64,000 nt of DNA, taken from the NCBI RefSeq assembly GCF_902712855.1, contig NZ_LR743507.1:1908001-1972000 (forward strand). Direction: 5' to 3'. Under the pieces are notes generated by a model, which saw only the letters and a program-made list of their open reading frames with translations, was not told the DNA's origin and ran no database searches. The translations under genes and the position numbers were made by a program. How positions within the stretch are numbered: the stretch's first letter is position 1; the number at the start of each line of letters is the position of its first letter. Shown one piece after another: positions 41,137 through 49,854 of this stretch. This stretch comes from Variovorax paradoxus (GTDB taxonomy: Bacteria; Pseudomonadota; Gammaproteobacteria; Burkholderiales; Burkholderiaceae_C).

Positions 41137-42036
41137 TTACTCGGCCTTCACCGACATCGTCTGGATGATCGTCTCCAGCTGCGCGCTCATCGGCAGGTTG
41201 ATGCTTTCGCCGGTGGGCAGCTTGCGCAGGAACCAGCGCTTGTACTGGCGCTCGATCTCGCCGTCTTCCGCCAGCACCTGGAACGTGTCGACCACCACCT
41301 TGTTGAGCTGGGCGTCCCCCTTGCGGTACATGATCCCGTAGGGGTCGTAGGAGAGGAAGTCGCCGACCACCTCGTAGTTGGCCTTGGCGGCGTCCTGCGC
41401 GATCAGGCCGTAGAGCAGCACGTCGTCGGTGGCGAAGGCGTCGGCCTGGCCGCTCTTCACCAGCCCGAACGACTCCGCGTGGTCGGGCGTCACCAGCAGG
41501 TTGATGCCGAGCTTGAATTTGTCCGACAGCTCGCGCAGCGTCTTCTCGTTCGTGGTGCCGGCCGTGACCGCCACCTTTTTGCCGGCCAGGTCGCGGAACG
41601 ACTTGATCGGCGAGCCCTTCTTCACCAGCACCTTCGTGCCCGAGACGAACATCGTCGGCGAGAAGGCCACGCGCTTCTGGCGTTCCAGGTTGCTGGTGGT
41701 GGAGCCGCATTCCAGGTCGACCTTGCCGCTGGCGACCGCGTCGATGCGCGAATCGGACGTCACGGGCACCCACTTGATCGTGAGGCTCCTGTTCACTGCG
41801 TCCTCGATGGACGTCACCAGCGCGCGGCAGAGCTCGATCGAATAACCGATGGGCTCCTTGCGCGCATTGAGGAACGAGAACGGCACCGACGACTCGCGGT
41901 AGCCGATGGTGATGGCGCCCGTCTCGCGCGCCTTGGCCAGCGTGCCGGTGAGCTCCTGCGCGTGTGCCGGAACCGCCAGCGCCAGGGCGGTCAGCCCGGC
42001 CGCAAGGGCGAGTCGCAGCATGCCGATGCGTTTCAT
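41137..42036 (-). CDS. Amino-acid-type periplasmic substrate-binding protein (Glu/Asp-like)
   Basis: The product has 299 residues with a signal peptide ending AHA (26) and an SBP family 3 fold: TGAITIGYRESSVPFSFL, PIGYSIELCRALV, KVDLECGSTTSNLERQKRVAFSPTMF and DAFATDDVLLYGL. This resembles glutamate/aspartate receptors (GltI/BztA type). There is no ABC permease or ATPase nearby; instead it sits 11 bp downstream of a DAACS symporter gene in the same orientation. The frame open across the symporter is a shadow. Confidence 0.88.
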   Translation of the reverse strand: MKRIGMLRLALAAGLTALALAVPAHAQELTGTLAKARETGAITIGYRESSVPFSFLNARKEPIGYSIELCRALVTSIEDAVNRSLTIKWVPVTSDSRIDAVASGKVDLECGSTTSNLERQKRVAFSPTMFVSGTKVLVKKGSPIKSFRDLAGKKVAVTAGTTNEKTLRELSDKFKLGINLLVTPDHAESFGLVKSGQADAFATDDVLLYGLIAQDAAKANYEVVGDFLSYDPYGIMYRKGDAQLNKVVVDTFQVLAEDGEIERQYKRWFLRKLPTGESINLPMSAQLETIIQTMSVKAE

Positions 42037-42047
42037 GGCGTTGCCGC

Positions 42048-43355
42048 TCACGCGTGCGCCGGGTGGGCGAGGGTGGCGTCGGCTTCCTCGTCGAGCGCCC
42101 GTGCGTTGACCTCCGCATCGCTCTCTGAGAGCAGTTCGCCTTCCCACTTCGCGACCACCGCGGTGGCGATGGAGTTGCCGACCGCGTTGGTGGCCGAGCG
42201 GCCCATGTCGAGGAAGGTGTCCACGCCCAGGATCAGCAGCAGGCCGGCCTCGGGAATGTCGAAATGGTTCAGCGTGGCGGCAATGACCACCAGCGAGGCG
42301 CGCGGCACGCCGGCCATGCCCTTGGAGGTGAGCATCAGGATCAGCAGCATCGTGACCTGCGTGCTGATCGGCATGTGGATGTTGTAGGCCTGCGCGATGA
42401 AGAGCACGGCGAAGGTGCAATACATCATCGAGCCGTCGAGGTTGAACGAGTAACCCATGGGCATCACGAAGCTGGAGATCTTGCGCTTCACGCCGAAGCG
42501 GTCGAGCGCCTGCAGGATCTTCGGGTATGCGGCCTCCGAGCTGGCCGTGGCAAAGGACAGCAGGAAGGCCTCCTTGATGAGCACCAGCAGCTTGAACACG
42601 CGCGGGCCCAGGAACAGGAAGCCCGCCAGCACCAGCACGCTCCACAGCACGAACAGGCCCAGGTAGAAGTCGCCCATGAACACCGCGAACTTCAGCAGAA
42701 TGCCCAGCCCGTTCACGGCCACCGTGGCTGCCATGGCCGCCAGCACCGCGAGCGGCGCCAGCTTCATGACGTAGCCGGTGATCTTGAGCATGGCGTGCGA
42801 GAGCTCCTCGATGGCCGCCACCAGCGTCTTCGCCTTGTCGCCCAGCGAAGCCAGCGCTACGCCGAAGAACATCGAGAACACCACGATCTGCAGGATTTCG
42901 TTGTTGGCCATGGCCTCCACGAACGACTTGGGCACCGTGTGGCTCACGAAGTCCTTGAGCGTGAACTTGGAGGTGGCGAGGTTGGCCGATGCGCCGATGT
43001 CGGGCAGCGGCAGGCCCAGGTTCTCGCCGGGCTTGAGCAGGTTGGCCATGATCAGGCCGATGACCAGCGAGATCAGCGAGGCGGTCAGGAACCAGCCGAT
43101 CGCCTTGCCGAACACCCGGCCCACCGACTTGGCGTCGCCCATGTGCGCGATGCCCACCACCAGCGTGGAGAACACGAGCGGGCCGATCAGCATCTTGATG
43201 AGGCGCAGGAACACGTCGGAAACGATGGAGACGTAGTCCGCGATCTCCTTGGCGGCCTTCTTGTCGGGAAAGCTCGTGAAGATCATGTAGCCCACGATGA
43301 TGCCCAGCACCATGGCGATCAGGATCCAGGCGGCCATCGGCAGCTTCTTCTTCAT
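42048..43355 (-). CDS. Dicarboxylate/amino acid:cation symporter (DAACS, GltP/DctA-like)
   Basis: The 435-residue inner-membrane protein has eight membrane helices and two re-entrant hairpins. Family motifs: serine-rich hairpin SFATASSEAAYP (about 270), FVMPMGYSFNLDGSMMY (about 290), and LDMGRSATNAVGNSIATAVVAKWEGEL (helix 8, sodium/substrate site; about 370-395). The choice between glutamate/aspartate and C4-dicarboxylate cannot be settled by eye. The adjacent glutamate-type binding protein favours an amino acid. The acidic C-terminal tail is longer than in E. coli GltP. Confidence 0.9.
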   Translation of the reverse strand: MKKKLPMAAWILIAMVLGIIVGYMIFTSFPDKKAAKEIADYVSIVSDVFLRLIKMLIGPLVFSTLVVGIAHMGDAKSVGRVFGKAIGWFLTASLISLVIGLIMANLLKPGENLGLPLPDIGASANLATSKFTLKDFVSHTVPKSFVEAMANNEILQIVVFSMFFGVALASLGDKAKTLVAAIEELSHAMLKITGYVMKLAPLAVLAAMAATVAVNGLGILLKFAVFMGDFYLGLFVLWSVLVLAGFLFLGPRVFKLLVLIKEAFLLSFATASSEAAYPKILQALDRFGVKRKISSFVMPMGYSFNLDGSMMYCTFAVLFIAQAYNIHMPISTQVTMLLILMLTSKGMAGVPRASLVVIAATLNHFDIPEAGLLLILGVDTFLDMGRSATNAVGNSIATAVVAKWEGELLSESDAEVNARALDEEADATLAHPAHA

Positions 43356-43510
43356 GCGTATCCCCTTGTGTCGTGTGAGAGTGGTTTTTCGAGTGCACGG
43401 GACCGACTTGCACGTGCGCCCCGCTGCAAGCGGTCACAGGGTATCCAAGAAGGCCCCGGGGGCGCAATGGGCCCCCGATGCCGATTCCGTGCCAGCGCAC
43501 GGGCGCTGCC

Positions 43511-43516
43511 TACAAT
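43511..43516 (+). promoter_or_regulatory. Candidate -10 hexamer of the mutarotase gene, 7 nt before its ATG
   Basis: TACAAT lies 7 nt before the ATG at 43524. Transcription from it would begin at or next to the start codon, giving a leaderless or nearly leaderless message. No good -35 is seen. Similar hexamers lie at the same distance before hisI (45223), the NIF3 gene (51505) and aroB (12514). Confidence 0.4.
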
Positions 43517-43523
43517 TCCCGGC

Positions 43524-44357
43524 ATGGAAATCAGCTCGATCGAGTTTCGCGGACAGCCCGCATTGCGTGCCGTCGGCGCCGACGGAAGCACCCTCACGGT
43601 GGCCCTGCACGGTGCGCAGGTGCTGTCGTGGACCGCAGCCGACGGGGTGGAAAGGCTCTACCTGAGCCCTTCGGCGGTGTTCGACGGCAAGACCGCCATC
43701 CGCGGCGGCGTGCCCGTCTGCTGCCCCCAGTTCAACCAGCGCGGCATGTTGCCCAAGCATGGATTCATGCGCAATCTGCCTTGGAAGCACGAGCCCTCCG
43801 AGGCACCCGAGACGCTGCGGCTGTCGCTGCGCGATGGCGACGCCACCCGCGTGCTGTGGCCGCACGCTTTCGAGGCACGGCTCGAAGCGACCCTGTCGCG
43901 CGGCCAGCTGCGCATTGCACTCACGCTGGTCAACATCGACCACGCGCCCTGGACTTTCGCCGCTGCACTCCACACCTACCTGCGCGTCGACGACATCGCC
44001 GACGTGCGGCTCGAAGGCCTGCAGGGGGCCAACCGCTGGGATTCGCTGCGCGACGACCGCCATGTGGAAACCTCGGCTGCGTTGCATTTCGATGCAGAGT
44101 TCGACAGCGTTTACGCATCGCCCGCCCGGCCGCTGCAGCTGGTACAGCCCGACGGCAGGCTCGAGATCTCGCAAAGCGCGAGCTGCAGCGAAACCGTGGT
44201 CTGGAACCCGGGTGCGCTGCTCGGTGCGAAACTCGCCGACATGCCCGCGGATGGCTTCAGGCACATGCTGTGCGTCGAAGCCGCCCGCATCGACGAGCCC
44301 GTGCTGCTCGAGCCCGGCGCCCAATGGCAGGGCTGGCAACAGCTCCGCGTCCTCTGA
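43524..44357 (+). CDS. D-hexose-6-phosphate mutarotase (YeaD-like)
   Basis: The 277-residue galactose-mutarotase-like beta-sandwich has the catalytic His segment MLPKHGFMRNLPW (about 77), AAALHTYLRVDD (second His) and the Glu segment MLCVEAARIDEPV (about 252). Family members interconvert anomers of glucose-6-phosphate and related sugars. The ATG at 43524 gives the family N-terminus. It lies between the symporter and hisF and is divergent from the symporter. Confidence 0.88.
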   Translation: MEISSIEFRGQPALRAVGADGSTLTVALHGAQVLSWTAADGVERLYLSPSAVFDGKTAIRGGVPVCCPQFNQRGMLPKHGFMRNLPWKHEPSEAPETLRLSLRDGDATRVLWPHAFEARLEATLSRGQLRIALTLVNIDHAPWTFAAALHTYLRVDDIADVRLEGLQGANRWDSLRDDRHVETSAALHFDAEFDSVYASPARPLQLVQPDGRLEISQSASCSETVVWNPGALLGAKLADMPADGFRHMLCVEAARIDEPVLLEPGAQWQGWQQLRVL

Positions 44358-44385
44358 TTTCCCCCGCTCACTCTCCGCTTTCCCC

Positions 44386-45171
44386 ATGCTTGCCAAACGA
44401 ATCATTCCCTGCCTCGACGTCACCGGCGGCCGCGTGGTCAAGGGTGTCAACTTCGTCGAACTGCGCGACGCCGGCGACCCGGTCGAGATCGCCGCTCGCT
44501 ACAACGCGCAGGGCGCCGACGAACTGACCTTCCTCGACATCACCGCCACCAGCGACGGCCGCGACCTGATCCTGCCGATCATCGAGGCCGTGGCTTCGCA
44601 GGTGTTCATTCCGCTGACCGTGGGCGGCGGCGTGCGCACCGTGGCCGACGTGCGCCGGCTGCTCAATGCGGGCGCCGACAAGACCAGCTTCAATTCGGCC
44701 GCCATCGCCGACCCGCAGGTGATCAGCGACGCCTCGCAGAAATACGGCTCGCAGTGCATCGTGGTCGCCATCGACGCCAAGCGCCGCAGTCCCGAAGAGG
44801 CCGCCACGCGCGGCGCCGGTTGGGACGTGTACAGCCACGGCGGGCGAAAGAACACCGGCCTGGATGCCGTCGAATGGGCAACCGAGATGGCGCGCCGCGG
44901 CGCTGGCGAGATCCTGCTGACCAGCATGGACCGCGACGGCACCAAGAGCGGCTTCGACCTGGAGCTGACCCGCGCCGTGAGCAACGCCGTCAACGTGCCG
45001 GTGATCGCCTCGGGTGGCGTCGGCAGCCTGGACGACCTGGCGGACGGCATCCAGACCGGCGGTGCCGACGCGGTGCTGGCGGCCAGCATCTTCCACTACG
45101 GCGAGCACACCGTGGGCGAGGCCAAGGCCCGCATGGCCGCGCGGGGCATTCCTGTGCGCATCGACGGTTGA
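44386..45171 (+). CDS. hisF: Imidazole glycerol phosphate synthase cyclase subunit
   Basis: The 261-residue TIM barrel joins PRFAR with ammonia from HisH. Motifs: KRIIPCLDVTGGRVVKGVNF (catalytic Asp11), ELTFLDITATSDGRD, IPLTVGGGVRTVADV, LLTSMDRDGTKSGFD (second catalytic Asp) and VPVIASGGVGSLDDL. A 28-bp gap follows the mutarotase gene, so the two are probably co-transcribed. Confidence 0.97.
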   Translation: MLAKRIIPCLDVTGGRVVKGVNFVELRDAGDPVEIAARYNAQGADELTFLDITATSDGRDLILPIIEAVASQVFIPLTVGGGVRTVADVRRLLNAGADKTSFNSAAIADPQVISDASQKYGSQCIVVAIDAKRRSPEEAATRGAGWDVYSHGGRKNTGLDAVEWATEMARRGAGEILLTSMDRDGTKSGFDLELTRAVSNAVNVPVIASGGVGSLDDLADGIQTGGADAVLAASIFHYGEHTVGEAKARMAARGIPVRIDG

Positions 45172-45234
45172 GCCGTTCGGATCGCTGTCCCGAACGCTTC
45201 TCAAGGGTCTTTTTCCATCCTCGACAATAGCCCG

Positions 45235-45624
45235 ATGAATTGGCTCGATGAAGTGAAGTGGGACGCGAACGGCCTGGTGCCGGTCATCGCGCAGGAACAA
45301 GGCAGCAACGACGTGCTGATGTTCGCCTGGATGAACCGCGAGGCGCTCGAGAAGACCGCCGAGCTGGGCCGTGCGGTGTATTTCAGCCGCTCGCGCGGCA
45401 AGCTGTGGTTCAAGGGCGAGGAATCGGGCCATGTGCAGACCGTGCACGAGATCCGCCTCGATTGCGACAACGACGTGGTGCTGCTCAAGGTCACCCAGCT
45501 CGGTCACGAGCCCGGCATTGCCTGCCACACCGGCCGCCACAGCTGCTTCTTCAGCAAGTACGAAAAAGGCCAGTGGACGGTGGTCGAACCCGTCTTGAAA
45601 GACCCGGAATCCATCTACAAATGA
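45235..45624 (+). CDS. hisI: Phosphoribosyl-AMP cyclohydrolase
   Basis: The 129-residue stand-alone HisI opens the PR-AMP ring. Motifs: MFAWMNREALEKTAELGRAV, SRSRGKLWFKGEESGHVQ and the zinc/magnesium site LDCDNDVVLLKV with ACHTGRHSCFF. GACAAT at 45223-45228 lies 6 nt before the ATG. The stop overlaps the hisE start. Confidence 0.96.
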   Translation: MNWLDEVKWDANGLVPVIAQEQGSNDVLMFAWMNREALEKTAELGRAVYFSRSRGKLWFKGEESGHVQTVHEIRLDCDNDVVLLKVTQLGHEPGIACHTGRHSCFFSKYEKGQWTVVEPVLKDPESIYK

Positions 45625-46016
45625 CGGCCACAGTGAACAACGACAGCGCCAGCACCTCCGATTCCCTCGCCCGGCTGGCGGCCGTCATCGAAAGCCGCCT
45701 GCCCGCGCGCGGCGGCGACCCGGACAAGAGCTACGTCGCACGCCTGCTGCACAAGGGCCCCGACGCTTTCCTGAAGAAGATCGGCGAGGAAGCCACCGAG
45801 GTCGTCATGGCCGCCAAGGACGCCGACCACGGCGGCGACCGCTCGAAAATAGTGAACGAAGTGGCCGACCTGTGGTTCCACACCATGGTGGCGCTGGCGC
45901 ACTACGGCTTTTCGCCCGCCGACGTCACCGCGGAGCTCGAGCGCCGCGAAGGCACCAGCGGCATCGAGGAAAAGGCGCTGCGTAAGGTGCAGGCGCGCGA
46001 AGCCGGCGAAGGCTGA
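45621..46016 (+). CDS. hisE: Phosphoribosyl-ATP pyrophosphatase
   Basis: The 131-residue MazG-like all-alpha pyrophosphohydrolase performs the second step of histidine synthesis. Motifs: SYVARLLHKGPDAFLKKIGEEATEVVMAAKD (Glu cluster binding Mg) and IVNEVADLWFHTMVALAHY. It is separate from hisI but coupled by an ATGA overlap; fusion of the two is common elsewhere. Confidence 0.96.
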   Translation: MTATVNNDSASTSDSLARLAAVIESRLPARGGDPDKSYVARLLHKGPDAFLKKIGEEATEVVMAAKDADHGGDRSKIVNEVADLWFHTMVALAHYGFSPADVTAELERREGTSGIEEKALRKVQAREAGEG

Positions 46017-46048
46017 CTGATCTTCCAACGACCGAAAGGACATCGACC

Positions 46049-46438
46049 ATGGCCAACGACATCGTGAACGTCGAACCCGACGACTCGCTCAAGACGTGGG
46101 GCTGGGTCAGCTACGTCCTGCACCTGATCGTGGCCATCGGCGCCGTCGTGCCGGGGGCGCAGGCCTCCGTGCTGCTGCTCCTGCTGGCGCTGGTGATCGA
46201 TTTCGTGAAGCGCGACGACGCGGCCGGCACCTGGCAGGCCTCGCACTTCAGCTGGCGCATCCGCTCGGTGCTCTGGGCGGGCCTGCTGTACGTCGTCACT
46301 TCCTGGCTCTGGCTGCTGCTCTTCGTTCCAGGCTGGATCGCCTGGAGCCTCATCTCGCTGTGGTTCCTGTACCGGATCGTGAAAGGCATGATCCGCATGA
46401 ACGACAGCCGTCCCATGGAACCCAAAGATGTCATCTGA
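46049..46438 (+). CDS. Small integral membrane protein, DUF4870-like
   Basis: The 129-residue protein has three to four hydrophobic segments (about 17-36, 40-50, 73-95, 97-112), the general layout of DUF4870/TIGR-type small membrane proteins. It is conserved between hisE and hinT in related genomes (recalled order). Function unknown. Its end overlaps the hinT start by 11 bp. Confidence 0.8.
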   Translation: MANDIVNVEPDDSLKTWGWVSYVLHLIVAIGAVVPGAQASVLLLLLALVIDFVKRDDAAGTWQASHFSWRIRSVLWAGLLYVVTSWLWLLLFVPGWIAWSLISLWFLYRIVKGMIRMNDSRPMEPKDVI

Positions 46439-46787
46439 CCCGAACTGCGTCTTCTGCAAGATCATCGAAGGCAAGATCCCTTCCCGAAAGGTCTACGAAG
46501 ACGACGACCTGTTCGCCTTCCACGACATCGCGCCGTGGGCGCCGGTGCACTTCATGATGGTGCCCAAGAAGCACATCGCCTCGATGGCGCAACTCACGCC
46601 CGACGACTCGGCCCTGATGGGCAAGATCATGACGCTGGCGCCCAAGCTGGCGCTCGAGCAGGGCTGCAGGCCCTACCCGGAGGGCGGCTTCCGGGTCGTC
46701 GTCAACACGGGCGCCGAGGGTGGGCAGGAGGTTCATCATCTCCATGTCCATGTCATGGGCGGTCCCCGGCCCTGGCTTCGCGGCTGA
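46428..46787 (+). CDS. hinT: HIT-family purine nucleoside phosphoramidase
   Basis: The 119-residue histidine-triad hydrolase of AMP-lysine and related phosphoramidates has zinc/structural residues in NCVFCKIIEGKIPS, the ALMGKIM helix and the catalytic triad GGQEVHHLHVHVMGG (His-x-His-x-His). The start lies 11 bp inside the membrane-protein gene. It is the usual link from the his operon to tatABC. Confidence 0.95.
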   Translation: MSSDPNCVFCKIIEGKIPSRKVYEDDDLFAFHDIAPWAPVHFMMVPKKHIASMAQLTPDDSALMGKIMTLAPKLALEQGCRPYPEGGFRVVVNTGAEGGQEVHHLHVHVMGGPRPWLRG

Positions 46788-46852
46788 GCGGCGTTAAGCC
46801 AAACTGTCACATTCCACCCGACTAAAATCGGACACATTCTTAGGAGTTCTCC

Positions 46853-47095
46853 ATGGGTTCTTTTTCCATCTGGCACTGGCTGATCGTGCTGCTCGTCGTG
46901 GTCATGATCTTCGGCACCAAAAAGCTGCGCAACATGGGTTCTGACCTCGGCGGCGCCGTCAAGGGTTTCAAGGACGGCATGAAGGACGGCTCGGCCGACG
47001 CGCCGGCCGCCCCCGGTGCCACGCAACAGGTGACTGGCCAGCCGGCCAACAGCGACAAGTCGACGATCGACGTCGAAGCGCGCCAGAAGTCCTGA
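46853..47095 (+). CDS. tatA: Sec-independent translocase protein TatA
   Basis: The 80-residue pore-forming Tat component has a short membrane helix (SIWHWLIVLLVVVMIFG), the hinge FGTKKLRNMGSDLGGAVKGFKDGM amphipathic helix, then a polar tail. AGGAG (46842-46846) precedes the ATG and TAAAAT (46823-46828) is a plausible -10. Three possible Tat substrates (MsrP, PetA, MlaC) are encoded in this window. Confidence 0.96.
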   Translation: MGSFSIWHWLIVLLVVVMIFGTKKLRNMGSDLGGAVKGFKDGMKDGSADAPAAPGATQQVTGQPANSDKSTIDVEARQKS

Positions 47096-47108
47096 GCACA
47101 GACCGCAC

Positions 47109-47579
47109 GTGCTCGACCTCGGCATTGAGAAGCTGGCGCTGATCGGCGTCGTGGCGCTGATCGTCATCGGCCCGGAAAAGCTGCCGCGCGTGGCCCGCAC
47201 CGTCGGCACCCTGCTGGGCAAGGCGCAGCGGTACGTGAACGACGTCAAGGCCGAAGTCAACCGATCGATGGAGCTCGACGAGCTCCGCAAGATGAAGACC
47301 ACGGTGGAGGATGCGGCCCGCGATGTCGAGCACAGCATCCACACCGGCGCGAGCGAGTTCGAGAAGCAGTTCTCCGGTTCCGGCGAAACGCTCTCGGCGC
47401 TCGCCGAGCCCGAGCCGCCACCACCGCCCGAATACAAGCATCCGCGCAAGAACTGGCGCCTGAAGCAGGGCGCCACGCCGCAGTGGTACAAGGCGCGCAA
47501 CGGCGTGCGCACCAAGGCGCTGTCGGGCGCAGCGCGCGTTGCGCGGTTCCGCCCCCACACGATCAACAAGATCAACTAG
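47109..47579 (+). CDS. tatB: Sec-independent translocase protein TatB
   Basis: The 156-residue receptor component of the TatBC complex starts at a GTG at 47109, which places LDLGIEKLALIGVVALIVIGPEKLPRVARTVG at the N-terminus as in the family (membrane helix with conserved Glu/Pro hinge). A long charged amphipathic region and a Pro-rich stretch (PEPPPPPEYKHP) follow. Confidence 0.94.
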   Translation: MLDLGIEKLALIGVVALIVIGPEKLPRVARTVGTLLGKAQRYVNDVKAEVNRSMELDELRKMKTTVEDAARDVEHSIHTGASEFEKQFSGSGETLSALAEPEPPPPPEYKHPRKNWRLKQGATPQWYKARNGVRTKALSGAARVARFRPHTINKIN

Positions 47580-47646
47580 CGCACCCACCACCACCGCGTT
47601 CCCCGAGCGCCGCACGCCGGCCGACGTCACGCTTTCTTCTTTTCCA

Positions 47647-48456
47647 ATGGCCGATTCCGACAACAAGAACAACGACAAAGAAGACGAGCTGGCGGGCACC
47701 GAACAGCCGTTCGTGGCTCACCTGGTGGAGCTTCGCGACCGCCTGCTCTATTGCGTTTACGGTCTGGTGATCGCGGGCGTGCTGCTGGCGATCTGGCCCG
47801 GCCCCGGTGGCCTGATCGACCTGATCGCCATGCCGATCAAGGCCCACATGCCGCACGACGCGAAGCTGATCGCCATCGGCGTGTTCTCGCCGTTCTTCGT
47901 GCCACTCAAGGTGCTGATGATGGCCGCCGTGCTGCTGGCGCTGCCCTGGCTCATGTACCAGGCGTGGATGTTCATCGCGCCCGGCCTCTACAGCCATGAG
48001 AAGAAGTTCGCGCTGCCGCTGATCTTCTTCGGCAGCCTGCTGGCCTATGCAGGCATTGCCTTCGTGCAGCTCTTCGTGCTGGACAAGATGTTCAGCTTCA
48101 TCCAGCGCTTCGCTCCTGCGGCGGTGCAGGCAACGCCCGACATCTCCTCGTACGTCGAGGCCATCCTGTCGCTTTACATCGCCTTCGGCGTGGCTTTCCA
48201 GGTGCCGATCGTCGTCATGCTGCTGGTGCGTTTTGAAATGGTGACCATCGAGAAGCTGCGCTCCTTCCGCGGCTACTTCATCGTCGTCGCCTTCGTCGTC
48301 GCCGCCGTGCTCACGCCACCCGACGTCGTGTCCCAGCTGGCGCTCGCCGTGCCCATGTGCCTGCTGTACGAGGTGGGCATCATCGGCGCCAAGTACTTCG
48401 CCAGTTCGGGCCGCAAGCCCGAAGACGAGGAAAGCGCCGACTCGGCCTCCAGCTAG
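47647..48456 (+). CDS. tatC: Sec-independent translocase protein TatC
   Basis: The 269-residue six-helix core of the twin-arginine translocase has an acidic N-terminus, then PFVAHLVELRDRLLYCVYGL, the FVPLKVLMMAAVLLALPWLMYQAWMFIAPGLY loop and ALIFFGSLLAY-type later helices. The ATG at 47647 gives the family start; an upstream open frame is not conserved. It closes tatABC; the downstream gene is convergent. Confidence 0.95.
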   Translation: MADSDNKNNDKEDELAGTEQPFVAHLVELRDRLLYCVYGLVIAGVLLAIWPGPGGLIDLIAMPIKAHMPHDAKLIAIGVFSPFFVPLKVLMMAAVLLALPWLMYQAWMFIAPGLYSHEKKFALPLIFFGSLLAYAGIAFVQLFVLDKMFSFIQRFAPAAVQATPDISSYVEAILSLYIAFGVAFQVPIVVMLLVRFEMVTIEKLRSFRGYFIVVAFVVAAVLTPPDVVSQLALAVPMCLLYEVGIIGAKYFASSGRKPEDEESADSASS

Positions 48457-48662
48457 GGCAGATTCGCACGAGGCAGCCCGAGCTCGGAAACGCCGGGAAG
48501 CGGCACCACCATATTTCCGGCGGTGCCCCGGCAGAGGGGCAAGACCGGCGCGCGAAGGAAGTGCGCAAAGCCGGAAAGCGAACTGGGGACACAGGGCTCT
48601 GGCGCTGCCGAACCCTCCATCCAACCCTTGGCTGGAACAGGCGCAGCGCACACGAAGTGCCT

Positions 48663-48688
48663 GCAGCCCGCAGCCCGCAGCCCGCAGC
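48663..48688. repeat. Tandem heptamer repeat GCAGCCC
   Basis: Three full and one partial copy of GCAGCCC lie in the 237-bp gap between tatC and the convergent DegS-like gene, 5 bp before the latter's stop. The same gap holds a GGCACC/GGTGCC hairpin (48502-48527), and I see no gene in it. Such short repeats can vary in number between strains. Confidence 0.6.
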
Positions 48689-48693
48689 GAGCC

Positions 48694-49854
48694 TTATTCG
48701 TTCTGATTCGGCAGCTGCCGCACCGGGCTCTTCGGCCGCAGTCCCGGCGTCACGTCAAGTTCCATCTTGTCGCTGCCGCGCTGCAGCGCAAAGCGCGATG
48801 TGCTGCCGGGCTTGAGGCCGGCCACCGCTGTAAGCAGCGCCTGCACGTTGTCGGTCTTCTTCTCGCCGACCGAGGTGATCACGTCGCCCGGCCGGATGCC
48901 GGCCTTGGCCGCCGGGCCGTTCTGCAGCACGCCGGTGATGATGACGCCCGCATCCGCCTTCACGCCGAAGGTCTCGGCCAGCTCGGGCGACAGTTCGTTC
49001 GGCTCCACGCCGATCCAGCCGCGGCGCACCTGGCCTTCCTTGACGATGCCTTCCAGCACGATCTTGGCCATCGACACCGGAATGGCGAAGCCGATGCCCA
49101 TGCTGCCGCCCGAACGCGAGTAGATGGCGGTGTTGATGCCCTGCAGGTTGCCGTTGACGTCGATCAGCGCGCCGCCCGAGTTGCCGGGATTGATGGCCGC
49201 ATCGGTCTGGATGAAGTTCTCGAAGTTGTTGATGCCCAGCTGGTTGCGTCCCAGCGCCGAGACGATGCCGCTGGTCACCGTCTGGCCCACACCGAACGGG
49301 TTGCCGATGGCCAGCACCTGGTCGCCCACGGCCAGCGCGTCGGAGTCGCCCAGCACGATCACGGGCAGCTTGTCGAGTTCGATCTTGAGGACCGCCAGGT
49401 CGGTGTCGGGGTCGGTGCCGATCACCTTGCCGCGCGCATGGCGGCTGTCGTTGAGAGTCACCTCGATCTCGTCGGCGCCTTCGACCACATGGTTGTTGGT
49501 CAGGATGTAGCCGTCGGTGCTCACGATCACGCCGCTGCCCAGGCCGACCTGGGGCTGGTCGTCCTGGTCGCCGAAGAAGAAGCGGAACCACGGGTCGTTG
49601 CTGCGTGGATGGCGCTGCGCCGCCTTGCTGGTGTTGATGCTCACGACCGCCGGCGACGCCTTCTTTGCCGGCACGCTCAGGCTGCCCGCCGCCGCGACGG
49701 CAGGCACGCCGGCCGGCGCTTCGACGATCGACACCACGCCGCCCAGCGAGGTCGCGCGCCGGTTGAGCCATTCGGGCTTGAGCGTCGCGACGACAAAGTA
49801 GGCCGCGAGCAGGACAGTCACGGCTTGGGCAAAGAGCAGCCAGGTGCGTTTCAT
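48694..49854 (-). CDS. DegS-like S1C serine protease with one PDZ domain
   Basis: The 386-residue product has an N-terminal membrane anchor (about 5-22), a trypsin-like domain with catalytic His in LTNNHVVEGAD (about 122), Asp in PDTDLAVLKI (about 152) and Ser in INPGNSGGALID (about 232), then a single PDZ domain (about 285-375). One PDZ and a membrane anchor fit DegS/HhoB-type proteases, which sense misfolded envelope proteins; a DegQ-like role is also possible. The ATG at 49854 gives the membrane anchor as N-terminus; the frame open to 50211 is shadow. It is convergent with tatC. Confidence 0.92.
   Translation of the reverse strand: MKRTWLLFAQAVTVLLAAYFVVATLKPEWLNRRATSLGGVVSIVEAPAGVPAVAAAGSLSVPAKKASPAVVSINTSKAAQRHPRSNDPWFRFFFGDQDDQPQVGLGSGVIVSTDGYILTNNHVVEGADEIEVTLNDSRHARGKVIGTDPDTDLAVLKIELDKLPVIVLGDSDALAVGDQVLAIGNPFGVGQTVTSGIVSALGRNQLGINNFENFIQTDAAINPGNSGGALIDVNGNLQGINTAIYSRSGGSMGIGFAIPVSMAKIVLEGIVKEGQVRRGWIGVEPNELSPELAETFGVKADAGVIITGVLQNGPAAKAGIRPGDVITSVGEKKTDNVQALLTAVAGLKPGSTSRFALQRGSDKMELDVTPGLRPKSPVRQLPNQNE

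Noticed and set aside
41137..43500. A 787-codon frame that could be read as a fused symporter plus binding protein
   Set aside because: Only the last 299 codons carry the SBP pattern with its own signal peptide and ATG at 42036. The upstream part is out of frame with the well-conserved symporter gene.
48457..48693. Seventh copy of the structured intergenic repeat between tatC and the protease gene
   Set aside because: It has a GGCACC/GGTGCC hairpin and G-rich runs but lacks the ordered CAC-NNN-GTG and CCGG hairpins of the family.
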